Assembly (NCBI GenBank): GCA_037157565.1
Contig: JAZHRO010000003.1
Span: forward strand, 40,871,001-40,935,000
Direction: 5' to 3'
From: Thalassia testudinum
Taxonomy: Eukaryota; Streptophyta; Magnoliopsida; Alismatales; Hydrocharitaceae
Length of the DNA: 64,000 bases
Below the pieces are notes generated by a model that was not told the DNA's origin, did no database searches, and saw only the letters and a program-made list of their open reading frames with translations. This document shows, piece after piece, positions 55,241 through 64,000 of the stretch. How positions within the stretch are numbered: position 1 is the first letter of the stretch; each line of letters begins with the position of its first letter. Position numbers and translations under genes: made by a program.

Positions 55241-56700
55241 ACTTCGATGGTAGATTTGACAGTATAGCACAACTCACATGAGGCAAGAGAACCACCGGAT
55301 TCTTTGTTTTCTTTGACTGTCGCCTGGATGTATTGTAGTCTTTGAAAAATCGGGCGACAGTAGGTATGTGGTCGATAGCCTCTAATAGGGGTACCTTGAT
55401 TTCAACATCCCTAAATAAATTATGCAGGTTATCAAAGGCCTGCGTATCCTTTTTCTTGCCTTTTGGCTCCCTCAGTAGAGCCTCAGGGAATGGGACCGAT
55501 TCTAGCACTAATTTGGGTGTATCATCCTCTTGCAAATGCGATGCACATCCCGAATGAGAGGGCGATGAAAAAGATGGGCCAGGATCAGGTCGAGGCGGAT
55601 CGACGGTTTGCATACCACTCCTCGTAGTAATCGCATTGGACGTTGTGGGTCCAGTGGGATCATAAGGCGGAGGAGGGTTCGCAATAGGGACATAAGGGTG
55701 AGGTGCTGCAGCAAGATTAGCGTGGAATCCCAGAGGAATGCTCAGTGGTTGCAGAATCTAATGAACCTGCCCCTGAGAAGGTCGTACCTGTGGTTGAGGG
55801 CCACGGGGTATGAAATTTCGTGGGTTGGGAACAGGTTGGGCTGGAAGAGTGCCCTAAGATCGAGTCGCCATTCGTAGTTGACTAATCTCAGCATTCTGCT
55901 ACGCCAATTGGTGCTGAAGAGAGGCCATGTTCTCTTCATGGCGCTTAGACATTTCCGTCATCATTCGCATCAGTTTATCAAGAGGACTTGATGCATGTTC
56001 TGTTTGCGGTATGCAAGGACCCGATGGCGGATTCGCCACAGGATTAGACTGGGCCCTTGGGATGACGGGTGTAGACGGTCGCATTGGCCCACCCGCAGGG
56101 TTTTGGCATTGTGGGTTATTGGACCATGCAAAGTTCAGATGATTTTGCCACCCTAGGTTATAAGTAGCAAAGAACGGGTTGTTCCCCAGGGTGCATGCGT
56201 CTTCTAAGCCAGAAGACGAGTCCGCATGTAAATATGCATCCAAGCACAAGGAGGCTTGGTCCTTCATGTCAAAATACTGGCTTGCAGAAGCCATATCCAC
56301 ATGACTTACCGACTCGCTTAGCACGACACTCGGTAGGGAAGATCTCACGGGATTTTTGGAGATAATCCTGGTGTTGGAAGAATTAGGATTGTGACGAAGT
56401 GGTGAGGTGGGGGTGTTTGCCATAGAGCAGGCGGGATTGGCTAGAAGCTCGTCTAGCTTCTTGTACACGATGGAGACTTCATCCAATTTTTGTGCGATAA
56501 GGCTAAGATCTGTGGATGAATGGAAGGGTCCCGTGTCAACTTCGTGAACATTACGAGGTAGGCTGGTATGATTAAAGGTGACAATGGAGACATTGTTCAT
56601 TGAGTTTTCGCTCATGTTTTCAAATAATTCGAATGCTCCATTCTTCTCTTTATTCATGAAATTCCCTCCACAGGAAGTGTCTGCAATCTACTTCAAAGTC
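55241..56700 (-). pseudogene. gag C-terminal half of element C
   Basis: Open stretch 55899-56657 (252 codons): GAFELFENMSENSMNN, KLDELLANPACSMANTP, DACTLGNNPFFATYNLGWQNHLNFAWSN, and the coiled-coil-like MTEMSKRHEENMASLQHQLA. The next stretch (55239-55613) is in the same frame and ends EAIDHIPTVARFFKDYNT, the entry to protease. No zinc knuckle is seen. Confidence 0.82.
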
Positions 56701-57477
56701 TCATTTAGCGCATAATAGAAAATCTGGGCTATATGCCACTTAGGCAGACCATGGTGCGGACACTTCCAGAGGAGGTCATTATACCTCTCCCAAGCCTCAT
56801 GAAACTGTTCACCGTTTTGTTGCATAAAGGAAGTTATAGCACGGTGAAGTGCATTGGTTCACCTGATTGGGAAGAATTTCTTGAGAAATGTTGTTCGCAT
56901 CTCTTCCCAAGAATGGATGGTTCTCACAAGGGTGCGTAACCATTGCAACGCTTTATCCCGCAACGAAACGGGAACATTTTCATGAGGACAATTAATAACC
57001 TGATGTTTCTTGGTTTAGCTGTTTCTGCCAATTGGGTTAGGTCTTCCAAATGGAGAAAGGGATCTTCACTTGCAAGACCATGGAAGTGAAAGTTAATTAG
57101 GCCAATTATATTGGGTTTCAGTTCAAAATCGTCCTCGCCCATGGGGACCCAAATTTATCCTATGTTCTCTGTAGTAGCCGGATTTTGATAAGAGCTAAGA
57201 GACCTGGGCTCCTCCCGTTCGGGAGGGTTCTCCATTTCCTCCAAGGTTTCCCTAATGGCTTCAATTTATCCATTATACATTTCCATTTGGGCTTGGAGGC
57301 AGGTTATGGGGTCCATGGTTCCACCACAAGGTGGGTTTTGAGGGTGGTTCCTCCCTCGGGATTTGGGGGTAGGCGTGCAGCCATGTTTGTGGAGGAGGAT
57401 GATGATTCAGTTTCTTTCCTTCTAAAATTATCAGACAATTCAAACAATTTAGGGTTTTGTGACCTCTTCCCAAACAT
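56701..57477 (-). pseudogene. gag matrix/capsid part of element C (broken)
   Basis: The start is ATG at 57477 with MFGKRSQNPKLFELS, matching B. Frameshifts near 57310 and 56950 and several stops break it. Recognisable pieces are IGLINFHFHGLASEDPF (open at 56924-57142) and the capsid helices downstream. Confidence 0.78.
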
Positions 57478-58850
57478 GCACTACCGCAGGAAGAATTGAG
57501 GAGATAAGAAGGGAAAATGGGATAAGAGAAATGACGCCGCAAAGGTACACTTGATGACAAATCAAGGCAATCAAAGTCCTAACTTCTACAATGTGCCCTT
57601 AGACCTAAAGATCTAAGTTACCTACTATCACAACCTATGGAACCAAATGCGAGCACAGTAGAACAACTGGGCCAAATTGAAAGGCCGTTTGCCCCAGTCT
57701 TAGACACCCGATAGCATGCGGGAACCCGCACCAGCACGTAGGTGCTACACGGAGATAGTTAGACCTCCAATCCTTAATAAGGGTCAAGTTGCTACCAGTT
57801 TTAATTAGAGGCTTAGGATCAAGTGCTTCAGAAATGTGAAGGGTGTTGTATACGAGAATGCCCAAGTGCATTGATTTTAGAAAGTGTGTAAACCAAGCAT
57901 GCAACGGGGAAATCTCCCTGAATTGAAGTTTTAGTTGGTGAATGGTTTTTAGAATTTCAGCCTTAAGTAGTATGGATTTTAAGATTTCGCAGAGTTACCA
58001 ATTCAACCAATCTCCGGGTTTTGAGAAAATAAAAGTTCTTCTATGCCCAACAAACCCTTCTTCAATGTGAGTTAGTTAATGCATGCTAAAAATGCAATGG
58101 GCTTCCCTAGGTGGAAATTTCTATGTGTGGATGCACGAGTCAATTTTAGGTTAGTGTGAAAGGGAGCCAAAGCACTTCAATTCAAGTGCTCCCAATCACC
58201 AAAATGATGTTCTACACACAAGGCTCAACCACAAGATAATGTAAAGAAAATCAAAGTGTTGGGGTTGAAATATTCGGGATCAAATCTAAAGCTTGTGAAA
58301 GGTTGTGGTGGGGTTGGAATCAACTCAATTCCAAGTCTCCCCACCAAAAAAATTGTGATCCCAAATTGCGGATAAATGAGGCAAGGAGGGATGGCAGTCA
58401 ATCTTTTTAATCTTGCCTGAAAGAGCACTTCCCAAGACAAAAGATTCAAGAATCAAGATTCTTGGATCTTTGCTATGCGAAGTTTGGCAGAAAATCCAAG
58501 GGCAGTGGGGGCGATGGCAAACAACCAAGCAAGTGATTTTTAATCCACTTCCCCCAAGAAATCCCAAGAAGTGTTTTTAGTTTTTTTTTTTTTTTTTAAG
58601 GTGACAAGCTGACCTAAGTTGCTAAGAGAGAGACCTACCTTTTCAGCAACGTGGGCAATGCTCCAATGCAGCACCGGCGACTTCATGCTCTTGTTCCCAC
58701 CTTGGATCTGCCTACATCCCCAACTTCCTCTGCTTACGTCCTCCTTGCAACTGATTTTCTTGCACACCAACGAACAAAAACACCCGTGAAGAAAAGGGTG
58801 TGAGAAGAGAAAAACAAAGGAATGGAGTAGAAACTTACTTCAATGCACAC
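57478..58850 (-). other. 5' leader of element C
   Basis: Colinear with B's leader (11335-12696). Contains a T18-class homopolymer at 58580-58599. No ORF is supported. Confidence 0.7.
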
Positions 58851-58868
58851 TCTCCGGCAACGGCACCA
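58851..58868 (-). promoter_or_regulatory. primer binding site of element C (tRNA-Asp type)
   Basis: The plus strand reads TCTCCGGCAACGGCACCA, two mismatches to the exact tRNA-Asp site of D. It lies 10 bp from the LTR edge. Confidence 0.88.
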
Positions 58869-58878
58869 GAAAAAAGGG

Positions 58879-61203
58879 TGGTTGAACTTGAATTGGTTGT
58901 GTTAATATGGTGAAATTATCGTTGAAGTGAGTATAGTGGTTAACCTAAATCGAGTCTAACCATCTTTTTACAAAAATTTTTTACCTGGCTTACTTATTTT
59001 TATCTTGGTCACTTTTAGGCCTAGGGTCGATCTCAGGGAGGCGGGGATTAAAGGCGAAAGAGTTTCTACGCCTTTCCTAAAATGTATCTCTTTCGTGCAT
59101 TTATTATTTTTTTGGTTCTTTTCTATTTAAGATTTTTTTTTTGTTGATAATATTGTCTTTGAGGCACACCCTCAAAATCAAGTTCTTGGCTTTGAGCCAA
59201 ATTAAGGTTTCCAAAAGAACTGGCCCTGCTATTCTCAAGATCGAGTACCTGCAAGACAAGGATAATCTTTTCTCTTTTACTTTTTTGTTATCTATTTAAT
59301 AGAAAAAAATAAAAGAGAAAGAAAAACAAGGTAGGTTACTTGTAGAGAAATAAATACAGTCCCTATATATATAGATATGTATATATTATATATATAGGGG
59401 TGTGGGTGGAAGTGGAAATGGCGTGTAACACAGTGTCGAGTTGGTCTAGTAAGACACAACCAACAAGACGAAGTGCTGCGTAGAGTGTAGGTTGGATGTG
59501 TGGGAGTGTGTGCAGAGGCACTTTCTTTACGCGAGTATCGGGGAATATCAGCAACTGTTGCAGATATTCCTGCGATATAATGCACGGTGGAGTGACTAGT
59601 GCAAGGGCATATGGATACAGGTAGGCGATGTGTATGTAAATATATATATATATGTATATATATAGTTATAACTATATAGGTATATATGTAGTTGTATATA
59701 TATATATATAGATATATATATGTACATGTATATATATATTTATGAATATATATATATATATTTATAACTATATAGATACCTATATATATAGTAATATATG
59801 TATGTGTATGTGTTTATATATATATATATATATGTATTTATACATATAGATATATATATATATGTATGTATATATGTATATATGTATAAATATATATATA
59901 TATGTATGTATGTTTATATACTTATATATAGTTGTATAGGTATGAATATGTATATATATTTATATATATAACATACTTATACATATATATATAAATATAT
60001 ATATGTATAAGTATGTATAGATGTGTACAAGTGAGTGTGTAAGTGTACAAGTGTGTGTGTGTACGAGTGTGGTGTGTCGCTAGCAAGTGATTGTGAGAGA
60101 GAGAGAGGTTGAGTTAAGTCATTCGGAGGGTGAGAGCGTCGTCTGGTTGCGTGGGCACACGAACAGAAGCTTGCAAGGGGCGCGCGCGGGCGTGCAGGTG
60201 CAGATGAGTGTGGGTGCGGGCGAGAGAGCGCAGTGTAGCGCACTACGCTGCGGGCAGGAATGGGTGTGGGTGCAGATGCGGGCACTGGCGCTGACGCGGG
60301 CGACCGGCTGGAGTGGGTTGCGGTGAGGAGAGAGAGTGCACGGTGACTGGATAAGTGAGAAACAAACCAGTCACCACACTGTAGCTACAGTTCCGCGCTG
60401 AGAGGCTTGAACATTAGCTACAGTGCTGCGCGAAGTGAGGAACCGGTTGCGGCCGATTCTGTGTGCACGAGCGTGTTGGAAAGTGCCTGCTCGCGTCGGG
60501 AGAGCTTGCGGACGTCGCTAGCATGCGCGTGGTGGCCTGCGTGGCTGCTGGAGGCCATTGTTGCTGCTGCTGGAGCTTCCGACATTGGAGCTCTGGCAAT
60601 GGCGGCGAGAGCTTCCAGCGAAGAAAATAGAGGGTGATATCACCACACCCACCTGCTCATGAAGGAGCTGGGCGATGGTGGAACTCACAGTGGTGGTCGT
60701 GGGACCACTGGAAGCTTGCTCCTAGCCGCAGTGTTTATCTTCAGTGAGAAGAGAGACTGCGTATGGAGAGGGAGAGGAGAGGAAGATGGCCTGGAGGAAG
60801 GTGTCTGCGGGTGGTGTCTATTCTTGGCTCCCCTTGCGCAAGGGAGAGGGCAAGGCCTTTTAAAGAAGGAGATGCATGCCACTGCCATGCTGCTGGCAGA
60901 GGAAGTCTAGCCATGCAGTTGGCAGAGGAATGGCGCGAACAGGTGTATGCCCCATGCCCTGAGCCACGCGATGGAGAAGAAATTCAAAGCCAAAATAAAA
61001 AAATGGAGGATGGTGAATTTGCAATGCAACCCTTGATGAAGACGTTAATTACATGGCCAATTATTCGCATTATCCTCCCCTCTCAAATAAACTCATGCAA
61101 GTGTCTTTTTACAAATGCAACTATAGCTGCCTAATATGCTATGGCAGTGCTAGGAAATAACACAAGATGACATATTTATTGGTGTATTTTTGCTGTGCAA
61201 TCA
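58879..61203 (-). repeat. 5' LTR of element C (2325 bp)
   Basis: The plus strand begins TGGTTGAACTTG and ends TGTGCAATCA, followed by the duplication GTCAG. TA-rich tract at 59636-60010, then a CpG-rich block (60120-60560). A TTTAAAAGG box on the minus strand near 60856 may be the core promoter. ORFs at 60087-61134 recur in the other LTR copies and are open in several frames. Confidence 0.92.
59636..60010. repeat. TA-rich microsatellite in C 5' LTR
   Basis: About 375 bp of TATATG/TATACA variants, equivalent to 40826-41185. Confidence 0.9.
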
Positions 61204-61208
61204 GTCAG

Positions 61209-62068
61209 TCATTTGGAGAGACAGCCAGACATCCTAAAGTGTCTGGGACGTCGCACCTGCGCACCTTTCCAACGACTCTGCATGCGCACTGTGACGTACA
61301 GTCACTCGCAGACATCACGTATGAAAAGGAAACAGGTGAAGAGGACCTTACCATTTTAATCGGCTTTATCGAACGTCTGGTGCTACTTCCAGATGTCCGA
61401 TCAGATGTTTATTGAGAGGTACGGATGTCCGATATGTAGAGAAAAATCTCTCCAAGATCCTTCACGAGCCTTCCTTTCTCGCAAGCAGCAAGCCCTCTTC
61501 TACTCTGTGTACACCCCAAGGCATTCAGCCTTACATCTACCGGCCGAAAGGAAAAGTATTGAAAACACACACCAGTCTCTAGAAAGGCATTACCTTAGGT
61601 TTTTTTGTGCCATTTCAGATGTTTGGATACAACTCTAAACGTCTGACCAGATGTCTGAGGGTCCTCCCAGACATCTGATTCTACAAAAAAATGATTCCTC
61701 AGAACCACTGTGAGGCCTTCTTCCTCACAGCTAAGTCTTCTCCTCTGCGTGCAGGAGCTGTTGGAGCTCCAACGCTGCCTCAGCCTTAGATGGAACTCCT
61801 CCCTAAGCTTGCACACTCCTTGTGCAGCAGCTACCTCAACTCCTCCTCCACACAAGCTCGACCTCCAGCAGCTCATCTCCTTGTGCTTCAGAGGAGACAT
61901 GGGGAGAAGGGGGAGGAAGTTGTTGCTGCTGAGCAGAGAAATGTGGGGAGAGGTAGGGTGCAAGTTCCAAGGGAGGGGGTTTTATAGGTTTTAGCCTGGG
62001 GTTAGGGTATAGGGTATGCGTTGGAAGGGTGTGGGGCCAGGGTAAATTGCATAGAATGCCCCACATCA
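61209..62068 (-). repeat. 3' LTR of chromovirus F, right part
   Basis: This resumes the sequence left of element C; both sides share AGACATCTG / GATGTCTGG words at short intervals. The sense LTR starts TGATGTGGGGCATTC at 62068, directly after a purine tract. A minus-strand CTATAAAACCCCC box at 61980-61989 is close to that start. Total LTR length with the left part is about 2.75 kb. Confidence 0.65.
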
Positions 62069-62090
62069 CCCCCAAACTCCCACAAGTCCT
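62069..62090 (-). promoter_or_regulatory. polypurine tract of chromovirus F
   Basis: In the sense direction TGTGGGAGTTTGGGGG directly precedes the LTR start TGATGTGG. Confidence 0.6.
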
Positions 62091-62171
62091 TCCACCAAAA
62101 ACTTAGGTGGTAAAATTTGCAACAGAAACCCTCACAGTCTCTAGAAAAACCCTATCGACCCTTGGGAAGGG

Positions 62172-62847
62172 TCATTTCAACGTAACAAACTTAAAGGAAG
62201 TTCCGCCCTCGAAACTTAGGATAAAATGGGATGCAAAGGTAGATAAAGTGTGCATAACAAAATTTACGAGTATCAAACAAGGCCAAAAAGAACATGCCCC
62301 CAAAAGCCTCCGGGTACCATTCTCGCATTGCCACCTCAGACTCCTAAGTCACCTCTTCATGCCACTGGTTTCTCCACAAGACCTTCACCAGTGGCACCTC
62401 CTTCCATTTTAGACTCAGGACGGCTCTGTCTAGTATCTATACGGGTCTCCCAGAATAGGTCAAATCATCACCCACCTCAATGCTCTCATGACTCAAAATG
62501 TGCCTAGGATTGGCAATGTATTTCCTGAGGTTGGACACATGGAACACATCGTGTACTGCAGAAAGCGTGGGAGGAAGGGCAAGTCGATAAGCAACGGGTC
62601 CAACCTACTCCAAGACCTCAAAAGGTCCCATAAATCTCGATGCGAGCTTCCCTTTCACCCCAAATCACTTAGGCCCTTCATGGGCGAATCACGAAGAAAG
62701 ACGTGATCCCCAACCTAGAATTGTAGCTCTCTATGCTTCAGGTCAGTGTAGCTCTCTGTCCGCTCTTGACTGTGCGGAGTCGTCTGTGGATCTACTCTAT
62801 CATGTCTTGACTCTAGCGAATCAGCCTAGGACCAACCTCCTGATGGT
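62172..62847 (-). pseudogene. integrase C-terminus/chromodomain of chromovirus F (broken)
   Basis: In minus-strand frames: GDHVFL-type segment near 62700, then PVAYRLALPPTLSAVHDVFH, VSNLRKYIANPRHILSHES, DDLTYSGRPV, stop, ILDRAVLSLKWKEVPLVKVL, WRNQWHEEVT, stop, and MREWYPEAF. This is the conserved end of Tekay/Del-type chromovirus Pol (HDVFHVS.LRKY; ILDR; VKVLWRN; ...YP.LF), which in that clade runs into the chromodomain. A frameshift lies near 62640. The tail reads on to TGA at 62172-62174. The upstream part is cut by the sequence starting at 62848. Confidence 0.88.
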
Positions 62848-64000
62848 TGACTTTTCGCTTAGCGTTATAGTATTTAAGTGGTGGAAAAATTGACTAATAA
62901 AAAATAATAAAAATAACCACTCGCAGAAGAGCGGGTCATGTCCACAGGGAGGAAATGATGCAATCAATACTTTAACTATTTAATTTTATTTCAGATAGTG
63001 CGAAATCCCTTTTCAAATTGGACATAAAATGTGAAGGAAAGTAGATTTGCAATAACCCAAAAAGTTAAGGGTGTAAGTGCAGTTTTCCCTCACAAAAATC
63101 TCAATAAAGTTAGGATGAATTAATGCAGTTTTCACATGATGTGTACTAAAGACAATTAGTACTTAAATCAAGTCCAAAATCAATCTTTAAACTAGCCAAT
63201 ATCAATACCATGTAATTAGAAAGAACTATGAGTGCTTGAATGCAATTCTGCCACAATATAATAATAATAAAGAAAATCAAATTGGTGGCAATGGCATTGA
63301 ATGTAATTTCTAATTAAGATAAAAACAGGGCTTTCTTCCTCTCTCCTCCTCGGGAGAGAGAGAGAACCGCGGGAGTTGATGCGAGGCTCAAGAGGACGGG
63401 GAGGTCGAGAGCTTACCGACGGTGGCAGCAGCGGCGACAGAGGTGGCCGGAGGCGGCCGGCGGAAGTGGCCGGAGCTCTGGCCTGTGGAGCAAGAGGGCG
63501 GCTGTTGCTGCGGCTGTTCGAGTAGGCATGCGCGAGCATTGGTGTGCGGGCAGGGAGCGCCTGCAGGTGGCGGGGAGGCACGCAGGGTGGAGTGCGCCTG
63601 CAGCTGGCTGTGGGGCGCGCTGGAGGAGACGCGCGGGCTTGGGTGCGAGCGCCTGCTGTGGCGTGGGGGCTGTGAAGGCAGGAAGGCGCATGCACTGGTG
63701 TGCGCCTGCAGTGGTTGGAAGATGGCGAGCAGGTAGAGTTGAGGTGCAGGGGATGGCGTGAGGTTGCTCTGCAGCGTGCAAGGAGGATGCACTGCAGGAT
63801 GTGCGGGTGCGGTGTTAGGTGCAGGCAGGTGATGGCGCGCGGCTACAGGCACTAGAAGATGGCCGTGCAGGCTGCAGGGACGCAGCCAGGAGGCCGTGCA
63901 GGTGCTGTGGGCGGCGTGGCTTTGCAGGTCTGCAGGCGATGGAGAGGGTGTTGGGGCTGGCACGTGGTTGCCTGCAGAGCGCAAGGAGGATGCAACCGCG
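62848..64000 (-). repeat. edge of another LTR-like sequence (H)
   Basis: An abrupt change from chromovirus coding sequence occurs at TGACTTTTCGC. The following 150 bp read, in the minus sense, like a U5 region (CTCCCTGTGGACATGACCCG... then ...CCACTTAAATACTATAACGC). The remainder (63380-64000) is CpG-rich with ORFs of up to 198 codons open in several frames on both strands. I take them as compositional. The second edge is outside the window. Confidence 0.45.

Larger units (their letters stand above)
38314..61203 (-). mobile_element. Athila-like Ty3/gypsy element C, with D and a solo LTR nested inside
   Basis: The complete minus-strand element spans 22.9 kb including insertions. GTCAG at 38309-38313 and 61204-61208 is a perfect 5-bp target duplication. 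5' LTR is 58879-61203 and 3' LTR is 38314-42302 (solo D LTR inside). Primer site, leader, gag, pol and polypurine tract are all present. Pol is interrupted downstream of its stop by element D. It is the same family as B, with fewer inactivating changes in pol. Confidence 0.92.

Noticed and set aside
63216..63984. ORFs of 77-198 codons on both strands, Ala/Pro/Ser/His-rich
   Set aside because: High GC with few stops; overlapping frames, no motif, in an LTR-like context.
1..64000. CRISPR array, rRNA or tRNA genes
   Set aside because: No spaced identical repeats with unique spacers. The only tRNA-like matches are the 18-nt primer sites of retroelements, with no tRNA body.

Overview
This window is a repeat-dense intergenic stretch from a large-genome flowering plant. 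The evidence is several families of plant LTR retrotransposons (Athila-type and chromovirus Ty3/gypsy, SIRE-like Ty1/copia), primer binding sites matching the 3' end of plant tRNA-Asp, a CACTA DNA-transposon end, and a degraded plant-type HSP70 first exon. I see no intact host gene, tRNA, rRNA or CRISPR array. No species is called.

Left half (1-28.1 kb). Element A (+ strand; 1-2205 and 15668-22732) is a decayed Athila-like element whose 5' LTR lies outside the window. Element B (- strand; 2206-15667) sits inside A's reverse transcriptase, flanked by GGGGC/GGGGT. B has a full 5' LTR on the right, a tRNA-Asp primer site, a gag-pol with about ten stops and one frameshift, and a 3' LTR that lost its U3 start and its polypurine tract. 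After A's 3' LTR comes element E (- strand; about 23.0-28.09 kb), reduced to gag, leader, primer site and 5' LTR.

Middle (28.1-36.4 kb). An inverted LTR-like piece related to E's LTR is followed by an HSP70 exon-1 fragment between two perfect 30-bp direct repeats. Next come CACTA transposase-like exons and a CACTA right terminus at 30421. An orphan LTR-like piece (about 31.2-32.65 kb) and a Ty1/copia 5' LTR plus gag (element G) follow.

Right half (36.4-64 kb) is a deep nest. Chromovirus F (- strand) starts at 36419 inside G. Athila element C (- strand; 38314-61203) is inserted in F's 3' LTR with a perfect GTCAG duplication. A solo LTR of family D (38858-40602) sits in C's left LTR. A complete element D (- strand; 43517-51289) sits in C just downstream of pol, with a perfect GGGTG duplication. 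F resumes at 61204 with the rest of its LTR and a broken integrase/chromodomain tail, and is cut at 62848 by the edge of another LTR-like sequence running off the window.

The most interesting part is element D and its relation to A, B and C. D has no recognisable protease, reverse transcriptase or integrase. It carries an unfamiliar tyrosine/asparagine-rich then acidic ORF (about 445 codons, one in-frame stop). Its 39 bases at the LTR/polypurine junction are identical to C's, and its leader and 3' region resemble the Athila elements, so it looks like a non-autonomous partner of that machinery. All four elements A-D also carry, 3' of their coding region, a small stem with an AGGA-type loop followed by a G-rich tract. 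The stem bases differ between elements but the pairing is kept.
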